Below, in pieces: positions 1 to 6,088 of a DNA stretch of 6,265 bases. The stretch is from JBBQAA01 sp038254195 (GTDB lineage Bacteria; Actinomycetota; Thermoleophilia; Solirubrobacterales; Solirubrobacteraceae). The DNA is taken from contig JBBSGJ010000139.1 in the NCBI GenBank assembly GCA_038254195.1, positions 1 to 6,265 of the forward strand. Reading direction: 5' to 3'. The notes beneath the pieces were generated by a model that saw only the letters and a program-made list of their open reading frames with translations, made no database searches and had not been told where the DNA came from. How positions within the stretch are numbered: the stretch's first letter is position 1; each line of letters starts with the position of its first letter. The position numbers and the translations under genes are program-made.

Positions 1-59
1 CGGTGCCTCTCGCCGCCGCGTCGGTCGTCCCCGTGCCGCCCGGGCCCGCGGCGCCGTGA
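1..59 (+). CDS. C-terminal end of an unidentified upstream gene (partial)
   Basis: The frame with codons starting at position 3 is open from the window edge to a TGA at 57-59. It encodes only about 18 residues, rich in Ala, Pro and Val, ending VPPGPAAP. The stop overlaps the GTG start of the next gene as GTGA (56-59). The same arrangement joins the next two genes, which is the main reason to believe this is a real gene end. Nothing in so short a tail identifies the product. From context it is probably another gene of the envelope glycan cluster. Confidence 0.5.
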   Translation, partial: VPLAAASVVPVPPGPAAP

Positions 60-1672
60 GCCGGGCACTCGCCGCCCGCGAGCCCGCCCGCGACCCGGCC
101 CATGCCGCCCGGCAGCCCGCGGCGCGTCGCCTCGCCCTGAGCGGCGGGCTCGTCCTCCTCGTCCTCGGTGGTGCGGCGATCTCCGGGTTCTCGCTGCCAC
201 GTCGCCTCGACCCCCTGGACGAGGGCGTGATGATGCAGGCCGCCCAGCGCCTGGCCGGCGGCCAGGCGCCCTACCGGGACTTCCGCCTCGCCTACGGCCC
301 CGGCCAGCCGTACCTGCTGGCCGGGCTCTTCCAGGCCTTCGGGCCCTCGGTCCTGGGGTGGCGGATCGTGCGCGTGCTCGTCGACGCGGTTGTCGCCCTC
401 GCCGCCTTCGTGCTCGTGCGCCGCGCGGCGCCGGCGTGGGTCGCCGGGCTCGGATGGCTCGCGGCCGCCGCCGCGATCGCCCAGCCGACGAGCGCCAGCC
501 CCTCGGCCCCGGCCCTGGCGCTCGCGCTCGGAGCGCTGCTCGTGGTCACGGGCGGTCGGGCGCCCTCGGCGCGACGGGGCGCGGCCGCCGGGCTCCTGGT
601 CGCCCTGGCCGCGTGGTGGCGCCCGGACTTCGGCGCCTTCGCGCTGCTCGCCGCCGGTGCCGCGCTCGCGACCCGGGCCGGGCCGGCGCGGGGACGGGCC
701 CTCGGGGGGCTCGGAGCGAGCGCCGTCGGCGTCGTGGTGGCGCTGTACATCCCCTTCGCGATGTCCGCCGGGCTTCCGCGCCTGGGGCAGGAGCTCGTGG
801 GCAACTCGGCCCGCGACGGGGCGTGGTGGTCGCTGCCCTTCCCGTGGTCCTACGGCGGGTCGCTCCGCGGCTGGCCGCCGGGGGCGCTGGCCCACGACCT
901 CAAGGACCTCGCGAGCTTCTACGTCCCGCTCGCCTCGCTCGCCGGGCTCGGGGTCGGTGCCGTGGCGCTCGCGCGCCGCCGGTCGGCCTTCGCGGGCTTC
1001 GTCCCGAGCGCGCTCGGGCTCCTCGTGCTCGGTGCCGCGCTCGCCCTCTACGAGCGCTCACGCGCCGACGAGTTCCACGCCCAGCCGGTCGTGGTCGTGG
1101 CCGTGGCGCTGCTCCCCGCGCTGGCCTGGCGGCTGTGGCGCGCGTCCTCGCGGGTCTTCGGGGGCGTGCTCGCCGCGGCGTTCCTGCTCCTGCTCGGCGC
1201 CGGAGCGGCCGACCGCCTCGCCGCCCTCGTCCACCCGCCGCGCCTGGAGGCCGTCGATCTGGCGGTGGCCCGGGGGATCGAGGTCCCGCCCGCCGAGGCG
1301 CGCGCGCTGCCCCGCCTAGTCGAGGTGGTCGACGCCCGCGTGCCGCCCGGTGAGCCGATCTACGTGGCCCCGCGCCGCTCGGATCTCGTGGCCTTCGCCG
1401 ACCCGCTCCTCTACTTCCTGACCCGGCGACCCAACCCGCTGCGGGAGGACTTCTCCCTCCAGGCCCGTCCCGCCGACCAGGCCCGCCTGGTGGCCACCCT
1501 CGCTCGCCTGCGCCCGCGGGTCGTCGTGCGCTGGACCGACCTCCTCTCGGAGCGTCGCGAGCCCAACCGACGCGGGCGCTCCACGGGCGACCACGCCCTC
1601 GACGACCTCCTGGGCGCGGAGTACCGACTCCTGCAGCGCTTCGGCGCCTACGACGTGCTCGTGCCGCGGTGA
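56..1672 (+). CDS. GT-C fold (GT39/ArnT-PMT-like) membrane glycosyltransferase
   Basis: A 538-residue polytopic membrane protein, probably transferring a sugar from a polyprenyl-phosphate donor on the outer face of the membrane. The first hydrophobic helix is at about residues 27-46. It is followed by an acidic DEG motif at 55-57, where GT-C enzymes carry their catalytic Asp, and by a family-typical stretch with YRDF (73-76) and YGPG (80-83). About ten hydrophobic segments lie between 83 and 390, with RPDFG at 189-193 and a D-x-x-H element (338-341) before a late helix. Residues 395-538 form a soluble domain with an LYFLTRR segment typical of this group. The GTG start at 56 overlaps the preceding stop, leaves a basic N-terminal tail before helix 1, and has no clear Shine-Dalgarno, consistent with translational coupling. 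The acceptor and sugar cannot be read from sequence. Confidence is high for the GT-C class and low for specificity. Confidence 0.8.
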   Translation: MSRALAAREPARDPAHAARQPAARRLALSGGLVLLVLGGAAISGFSLPRRLDPLDEGVMMQAAQRLAGGQAPYRDFRLAYGPGQPYLLAGLFQAFGPSVLGWRIVRVLVDAVVALAAFVLVRRAAPAWVAGLGWLAAAAAIAQPTSASPSAPALALALGALLVVTGGRAPSARRGAAAGLLVALAAWWRPDFGAFALLAAGAALATRAGPARGRALGGLGASAVGVVVALYIPFAMSAGLPRLGQELVGNSARDGAWWSLPFPWSYGGSLRGWPPGALAHDLKDLASFYVPLASLAGLGVGAVALARRRSAFAGFVPSALGLLVLGAALALYERSRADEFHAQPVVVVAVALLPALAWRLWRASSRVFGGVLAAAFLLLLGAGAADRLAALVHPPRLEAVDLAVARGIEVPPAEARALPRLVEVVDARVPPGEPIYVAPRRSDLVAFADPLLYFLTRRPNPLREDFSLQARPADQARLVATLARLRPRVVVRWTDLLSERREPNRRGRSTGDHALDDLLGAEYRLLQRFGAYDVLVPR

Positions 1673-2802
1673 GCGCGCCGCGCGGGCCGGTCCTCGTCAA
1701 CGCGCGCGCGGCGTCGCGGCCCGAGCTCGGGGGCGTCGAGCGCCTCACGCGCGAGCTCGCGGCCCGGCTCCCGGCCCGCCGCCCCGGCGCCTACCGCGTC
1801 GTCCGCCCGCCGGCGATCCTCAGCCACCGCGCCGGGCACGCGTGGGAGCAGGCGCTCCTGCCCGCCTGGGCGGCCACCCGGCGGGCGCCGCTCATCTTCT
1901 CGCCCGCCCACCTCGCCCCGCTCGCCTGGCCGCGCAACGTCGTGCTCATCTCCGACGCCGCGGCGCTGCGCTGTCCCGGGTGGTACTCGCGCTCGTACGC
2001 CCGGTGGCAGCGGCTGGCGATGCCCGCGCTCGCCCGCCGGGCGCTCGCCGTGATCACCGTCTCGAGCTTCTCGCGGGGGGAGCTCGTCTCCCTGCTCGGC
2101 GCCGATCCGGCGCGGATCACGGTCATCCCGCTGGGGGTGGGGGAGCGCTTCTCGCCCTCCGCCGACCCCGAGCCGGCTCGCCGGGCGCTCGACCTTCCCG
2201 GGCCCTACGTGCTCACCGTGGGCAGCAGGATCGCGCGCAAGAACCTCGGAGCGCTCGGGCGAGCCGCGCGGGAGCTCGACCGGGACGGCCTCGAGCTCGT
2301 GGCCGCCGGTGGCTACCGCCCCCAGTTCCGCCCGGGCGGAGCGGGCGGGGAGGTCCGCTTCCTGGGACCTGTGCCCGACGAGCTCCTGCCCGGGCTCTAC
2401 GCCGGCGCGCGCGCGTTCGTGCTGCCCTCCCTGTACGAGGGCTTCGGCCTGCCCTGCCTCGAGGCCATGGCCGCCGGCGTGCCCGTCGTCGCCGCCGCGG
2501 CGGGCGCGCTGCCCGAGACCTGCGGGGACGCCGCGCTCCTCGTCGATCCCCACGACGAGGAGGGGTTCGCCGCCGCGCTCGGCCGCGCCGTGGCCGACGA
2601 GGAGCTGCGCGGGAGCCTGACCGCCGCCGGTCGCCGGCGCGCCGGCACCTTGACGTGGGAGAGGACGGCGGGCGCGGTCGACGCCCTGCTCACCGGCCTC
2701 GCGGTTCCTGCCCCCGCGCGGGGCTCCGTGGAGCGGTTCCAACGCGAGCGCATCTTCGAGCAGGCCGACGGGGCGCTATCGGAGGCCAAGCGGGACGGTT
2801 GA
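1669..2802 (+). CDS. GT4 family (GT-B fold) glycosyltransferase
   Basis: A 377-residue cytoplasmic or membrane-associated retaining glycosyltransferase, probably using a nucleotide sugar to extend an envelope glycan. The N-terminal Rossmann half carries a glycine pair near residue 21 (ELGGVERLTREL), where family members bind the acceptor or donor phosphate. VSSFSR (131-136) and IPLGV (153-157) mark the linker. The C-terminal half has GSRIARKN (185-192), with the basic Arg and Lys expected at the donor diphosphate. It also has the family signature E-x7-E in EGFGLPCLE (257-265), followed by MAAGVPVV. The length is normal for GT4. The GTG start overlaps the previous stop as GTGA (1669-1672), so it is likely co-translated with the GT-C gene. 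The last 30 or so residues after about 347 are hydrophilic and not part of the fold. Fold and family are clear; the transferred sugar is unknown. Confidence 0.9.
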   Translation: MSAPRGPVLVNARAASRPELGGVERLTRELAARLPARRPGAYRVVRPPAILSHRAGHAWEQALLPAWAATRRAPLIFSPAHLAPLAWPRNVVLISDAAALRCPGWYSRSYARWQRLAMPALARRALAVITVSSFSRGELVSLLGADPARITVIPLGVGERFSPSADPEPARRALDLPGPYVLTVGSRIARKNLGALGRAARELDRDGLELVAAGGYRPQFRPGGAGGEVRFLGPVPDELLPGLYAGARAFVLPSLYEGFGLPCLEAMAAGVPVVAAAAGALPETCGDAALLVDPHDEEGFAAALGRAVADEELRGSLTAAGRRRAGTLTWERTAGAVDALLTGLAVPAPARGSVERFQRERIFEQADGALSEAKRDG

Positions 2803-3130
2803 ACCCATCGCCGACCCTGACGTGGCCAGCGCGAGCCGGCCCCCAAACGAGACCGCGCTCGACGCCAGCCGGGTCGAGCTGCTCGTCGCGAGGGGGCCCC
2901 CGCCCACCCAAGCACCTGGCTGATCACCACCTCACGCAACCGAGCCATCGAGAGCGGCGCTTGCCGACAGGCGACTCGGGCTCCTCCAGGTCGTCCGGGG
3001 GAGCGAGCGGAGGTTGCATCGTGGTTACTTGCTTTGCGTCCCCCGCGTTTATCGGTTCGCGCCGAAACCAGGATCCCGAACTCCGGATAGTGCGATCCCG
3101 CCTACGCGCTGCGATGCTGCGGCGGTGGCC
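2803..3130. other. Non-coding gap between convergent genes
   Basis: A stretch of 328 bases separates the glycosyltransferase stop from the stop of the opposite-strand transglutaminase-like gene. I found no convincing coding frame: open frames here are extensions of shadow frames and translate to Arg/Pro/Gly-rich sequence without motifs. The part around 3015-3110 looks less GC-rich than its surroundings. I see no tRNA fold. It holds a few short inverted repeats, the best at 2857-2879, and a weaker bulged one at 3054-3069 (GGTTCG / CGAAACC). Terminators for both genes would be expected here, but no T-run follows either hairpin. Confidence 0.6.
2857..2879 (+). terminator. Candidate hairpin terminator after the GT4 gene
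   Basis: Perfect 7-bp arms GCTCGAC and GTCGAGC enclose a 9-nt centre that can add a CC/GG pair. The hairpin lies about 55 bases after the GT4 stop. No T-tract follows, so it is not a canonical intrinsic terminator. High-GC actinobacteria often show such stems without T-runs. In sequence this rich in G and C a 7-bp repeat may also occur by chance. Confidence 0.3.
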
Positions 3131-4582
3131 TCACGGCGCGGACGCGGGCGGGGTGGCGGCCGAGATGTAGATGTTCTTCTCGATGTATCTGGGCGGGACG
3201 TGGTCGCCGACGACGGCCTTGGCCATCTCCATCTTGATCGTCTGCTCGTCGACGACGCCGAACGGGTGGGCCGCGTACTGGTTCGGGCCGAGCTTCGTCG
3301 CGTTCTCGTTGCGCCAAGCCTCGCAGAAGGATAGTCCGGGGCTCCTGCTGCACTGCCTGTAGGCGTCGGCGTTCGTCCAGATGATGTGCGAGCCGATCGG
3401 GAGATCCTCGAGCACCTGCTCCCAAGTCTTGCCGACTGGCTTCTTGGTCGCCATCTGGAGCTGACCGCCGACCATGATCGGCTGGTCGACCCACGTGTAC
3501 GGCATCTCGCCGGGCTTGGAGGAGAGGATGATGTCCTTGCTAAAGCCGAGTTGCCGGCCCGACGCTCCGAAGAAGCCGAGCTCGAGCGGCGAGAAGCGGG
3601 AGTTGAACTCGTGGCGCGAGAGCGTGCGCCAGAAGGCGTAGGTGCGCAGGAGACGCACGTGCTCGAAGCAGTCCGCGGACCACCTTGTGGTCCCGCCGCC
3701 CGCCTTCGGGACGTCCTTGCCAAGGTTCAGGAGCAGGCCGCTGAAGGCCAGCCACGGCTCGACCCTGGCGCGCACGACGCGCTCGCGCGAGGTGTCTTCC
3801 TCCCAGTCGCGCGCGTCGTAGCCGTCCTGGTCGTCGATGCCACGGGCGAGGCCGCCCGCCATGCCGAACGCCGGCTTGACGATTTCCGCACCCTCCCTCA
3901 GCGCCTCCTCAAAGGTGAGCGTAGTCCCCGCGCTGCGTGGCACGAAGGCCTGCCGCTGGGCGCTCAGCGCCGTGCGGTTGTTCGGCAGGTAGCGGTCGGG
4001 GTGCTCGGCGAGCCAGCGGCGGGCGCGGTCCACGTCGACCTTGCCGTCGCCGGGGCTGGTCTCGCCGAGGGCCATCAGGCCGCTCATGCCCTTCTCCTTG
4101 ACGAACGCGCGCGCCTCCGGGCTGGCGTCGACGGAGCGCACTACCTCCTGTAGGACATCGCCGAAGAGGCTCGTCAGTATGGCGTCGCGATGCATATGGA
4201 ACAGTAGGCCGCTGCGGACGGGCAGCAACGCGTCGAGGAGGTCTTGCCACCGCGGCCGGATCAGCGTCGCGCGGATCGGCCCGGGCTTGACCCTGATCGT
4301 CGCGTCGCTTTCGGCGAACCCGCCGGCGTTCAGCGGGTCGTCGCTGAAGTCAAAGCCGTAGCCGGCCTGGCGTTGAAGGATCTGCGCCACGGCGCGGTTG
4401 CTCAGCGGCGTGCGGGCCGCGACACAACGTGCCAACGCCGCCGAGCGAGCGCGCCCGAGGCGACTCCGCGACAGAGCGGCAATCTCGGCACCTTCCAGGG
4501 CGCGAGTGGCCCGGCCGGGCGACGCGGCATCGGGCGCACGCTCTGTCTCAGGACCGGCCCGTGGTGCCCACGCCCGTTCCAT
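3131..4582 (-). CDS. Tgl-like protein-glutamine gamma-glutamyltransferase (transglutaminase), enlarged
   Basis: A 483-residue protein that probably forms Gln-Lys isopeptide cross-links. The C-terminal third matches, from memory, the 245-residue Bacillus subtilis spore-coat enzyme Tgl. DCFEHVR places Cys305 on the catalytic Cys116, with Asp304 for Glu115. The spacing from this Cys to the FN of EFNSRF is 21 residues in both, with a shared Thr at +15. WRNEN (423-427) matches WRGEN, giving Glu426 for Glu187. QYAAHPFGVV matches KYFAHGLGIL, giving His439 for His200, 13 residues after the Glu in both. The Cys-to-Glu interval is about 50 residues longer here. Residues 80-300 have no counterpart I recognise. 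There is no signal peptide or membrane helix. Residues 60-72 resemble an eCIS-associated motif. Cys411 and Cys420 could pair. ATG 4582 is the only Met before residue 130 and fits a leaderless promoter. It is transcribed alone. Activity and substrate are unproven. Confidence 0.75.
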   Translation of the reverse strand: MERAWAPRAGPETERAPDAASPGRATRALEGAEIAALSRSRLGRARSAALARCVAARTPLSNRAVAQILQRQAGYGFDFSDDPLNAGGFAESDATIRVKPGPIRATLIRPRWQDLLDALLPVRSGLLFHMHRDAILTSLFGDVLQEVVRSVDASPEARAFVKEKGMSGLMALGETSPGDGKVDVDRARRWLAEHPDRYLPNNRTALSAQRQAFVPRSAGTTLTFEEALREGAEIVKPAFGMAGGLARGIDDQDGYDARDWEEDTSRERVVRARVEPWLAFSGLLLNLGKDVPKAGGGTTRWSADCFEHVRLLRTYAFWRTLSRHEFNSRFSPLELGFFGASGRQLGFSKDIILSSKPGEMPYTWVDQPIMVGGQLQMATKKPVGKTWEQVLEDLPIGSHIIWTNADAYRQCSRSPGLSFCEAWRNENATKLGPNQYAAHPFGVVDEQTIKMEMAKAVVGDHVPPRYIEKNIYISAATPPASAP

Positions 4583-4588
4583 GCGCCG

Positions 4589-4594
4589 ACTCTA
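4589..4594 (-). promoter_or_regulatory. Possible -10 box for leaderless transcription of the transglutaminase-like gene
   Basis: Read on the minus strand, TAGAGT fits the actinobacterial TANNNT -10 consensus. Exactly 6 bases (CGGCGC) separate it from the ATG at 4582. That spacing puts the transcription start on the A of the start codon, the classic leaderless layout. No Shine-Dalgarno is visible before the ATG, which agrees. The -35 region about 17 bases upstream (CTGCTG) is a poor match. A six-base match can arise by chance. Confidence 0.4.
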
Positions 4595-5008
4595 CCCCAC
4601 CGCAGCACGGACAGCAGGCGGATCGCGCCCACCCGGCGGCTGTCTCCCGGGAAGATGCCAGCGCACTTGCTCGACCCGCGTTGTGAGGCCACCGACGTCG
4701 AGACGTCGGAGCCTGAGCGCACACGGTGGTTGAGCGAGCGGAGGTCGCGCACGCCGGGGCATCGCGCGCGGGCGCGCGAAGACGGGCGGTGGTCGCGCCA
4801 GGGCCAAGGAGATCCGCATCGCCGCGGTCGGACCGGGCGCGCAAGGCGACGCCTCGCCCACGCCCACCCGGAGGCCGAAGCCGTGCGTGAGGCACTCGCT
4901 CCCGACGCACAGGAGTGCTGACACCGAGGTGGGAAGTCCGGTCTCCGTGGAACCGGGCCTGGCTCACACAGCGACAGCCTTCGGTGGTCACAGGCAATCT
5001 CCCCTCGC
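4595..5008. other. Intergenic region without a convincing gene
   Basis: These 414 bases lie upstream of the transglutaminase-like gene and downstream of the LysR fragment. Open frames here translate to low-complexity Arg/Pro/Ala text with no recognisable family. One plus-strand stretch near 4799-4850 reads AKEIRIAAVGPG, which superficially looks like the start of a binding-protein domain, but it has no clear start or continuation. The region holds the palindrome at 4692-4709 and the upstream promoter area of the transglutaminase-like gene. It may contain decayed coding sequence. Confidence 0.5.
4692..4709. promoter_or_regulatory. Perfect 18-bp palindrome, possible operator or small hairpin
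   Basis: CCGACGTC and GACGTCGG form perfect 8-bp arms around a 2-bp GA centre. It lies about 110 bases upstream of the transglutaminase-like start and about 100 bases upstream of its putative -10 box. The symmetry suits a dimeric DNA-binding protein. As RNA it would fold as a 7-bp stem with a CGAG loop, but no T-run follows on either strand. No gene for a candidate regulator is intact in the window, apart from the nearby broken LysR. Confidence 0.35.
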
Positions 5009-5632
5009 TCAAGCCCGCTGAAGTGCTTCTCGGCTCTTCGCGGCCTGCCTCGTCGCTTCCAGGAACGCGCTCGTCGCCGGACTCAGGTAGCGCGTTGGCA
5101 GCCGCACTGCGCTGATGCGCCGGTGGATCCCCTCGCCCTCCAGTCGCTTTACCACCACGTCGGCCGGTGGGGGGTCGAGCATCATCCGGGGGATCAGGGA
5201 GACGCCCTCGTTGGCGGCCACCATCGCCTTTGTCATCTGGCAGTCGTTGACGCGGAAGACGATCCTCGGCTCGAACCCCTCGGCGGCGCACCAGCGGTTC
5301 AGCGTGCGGGCAGACGGGCCGTTCGGCAGGAAGGAGGGAAACAGCCAGTCCTCGTCGGCGAGGTCGCGCCCTCGTACACGCTGTCGGGCGGCCAGCGGGT
5401 GGTTGGGGGTGAGCACCAGCACCCACGGGTCGTCGAAGAGGTGGTGCACCTCGAGGCCGATCCCCATGTCGTCGCCGGCCTCGGGCAGGTCCCAGATCAC
5501 GGCCAGGTCGAGCTCGCCGGTGCGCAGGCGCTTGATCATCGCGCTGGGCATGCCCTCCGCGATCGTGACATCGACGTTCGGGTGCTCCCGGCGAAACGCG
5601 CACAGCGCGTCGACCACGAACGTGGCCCCCAT
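5009..5632 (-). pseudogene. LysR-type regulator fragment: effector-binding domain only, DNA-binding half lost
   Basis: This is the C-terminal 207 or so residues of a LysR-type transcriptional regulator. Characteristic elements, numbered from the Met at 5632, are AFRREHPNVDVTI (12-24), LRTGELDLAVIWD (36-48), TPNHPLA (75-81) and EGVSLIPRM (142-150). These are the standard landmarks of the LysR substrate-binding domain (PF03466), and the 3' end looks complete. A normal family member is about 300 residues with an N-terminal winged HTH. Here the HTH and linker, about 90 residues, are absent. Upstream of 5632 the frame stays open to 6058, but that part is antisense to a real cupin on the other strand and contains no HTH. 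The gene is therefore probably dead or a chimeric join. Its original partner was likely the divergent cupin gene. Confidence 0.8.
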
Positions 5633-5974
5633 CGCGAGACCGACGAGACCTTCCACCTGATCGAGGGGGAGATGACGGTCTGGGTCGGCGACGAGCGCAT
5701 CGACATGGTCGCCGGCGACTTCGCGTTCGGACCGATGGGCGTGCCGCACGCCTTCCACGTGACCTCGGCGCGCGCCAAGCTCCTGATCACCTACTCGCCC
5801 GCGGGCCCGCAGGGACCCGAGGGCTACGGCGTGGACGGTTTCTTCACGGAGGTCTGCGAGAAGGTGGTCAAGGGCGAGCAGCCACCGGAGCCCCGCCAGC
5901 CCGACCCCGCAGCCTTCGCACCCCGCGAGGACGTCTACGGCGTAGACGCCGTCGGTCCGCCGCCGGCGCTCTGA
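5630..5974 (+). pseudogene. Cupin-domain protein fragment, N-terminus lost
   Basis: About 114 residues of a small single-domain cupin of the quercetin-dioxygenase-like type. Numbered from the His at 5630, HRETDETFHLIEG (1-13) keeps the H-x4-E-x6-G part of cupin motif 1. GDFAFGPMGVPHAF (29-42) is motif 2 (G-x5-P-x-G-x2-H). The end, with FFTEV (71-75) and YGVDAVGPP (103-111), is typical of a complete C-terminus. About 45-50 N-terminal residues are missing, including the first His of the metal-binding HxH. The residue two before the retained His is Gly. The frame remains open leftward to 5123, but there it is only the antisense of the LysR fragment. An ATG at 5672 could start a 100-residue remnant, but that would lack motif 1. 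Family assignment is firm; function is probably lost unless the join is an assembly artefact. Confidence 0.8.
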
Positions 5975-6035
5975 GGAGCCCAGCTCCCAACGGCTTTCGG
6001 CCCGCCGATCTGATGGTCGCGGTCGCCGCGGCGGC

Positions 6036-6052
6036 GAGCGGCTTGGCCGCTC
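6036..6052. terminator. Candidate hairpin between convergent 3' ends
   Basis: Perfect 7-bp arms GAGCGGC and GCCGCTC surround a 3-nt TTG loop. It lies between the cupin stop (5974) and the opposite-strand stop at 6089, about 37 bases past the latter. It could serve as a bidirectional terminator. There is no T-run on either side, so support is structural and positional only. Confidence 0.35.
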
Positions 6053-6088
6053 TCGCAAGGGGACCGAGCGTCTCGGAACCCGGCTCGA

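Noticed and set aside
358..1353. Alternative plus-strand frames inside the GT-C gene
   Set aside because: They give Arg/Pro/Ser-rich low-complexity text, while the chosen frame has membrane helices and GT-C motifs.
1648..2742. Long minus-strand open frame opposite the GT4 gene
   Set aside because: Its translation is Gly/Arg/Glu-rich without motifs, and the plus strand carries clear GT4 signatures. It is a high-GC shadow frame.
2892..2901. GGGGGCCCCC palindrome
   Set aside because: It has no loop and no T-run, and simple G/C palindromes are expected by chance at this composition.
3386..4153. Plus-strand open frame opposite the transglutaminase-like gene
   Set aside because: No recognisable domain. 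The opposite strand has matched catalytic motifs, so this is antisense.
4592..4924. Minus-strand 110-residue open frame upstream of the transglutaminase-like gene
   Set aside because: Arg/Pro-rich, with no family resemblance and no ribosome-binding site. It also overlaps the promoter and palindrome.
5635..5650. Direct repeat CGAGACC (5635-5641 and 5644-5650) as a deletion microhomology
   Set aside because: Both copies lie within the conserved cupin RETDET segment, so the break is probably just to the left of them.
5663..5674. Purine-rich GAGGGGGAG just before ATG 5672, like a strong ribosome-binding site
   Set aside because: These bases encode the conserved IEGEM of the cupin, so the resemblance is explained by coding. 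A start here would yield only half a barrel.
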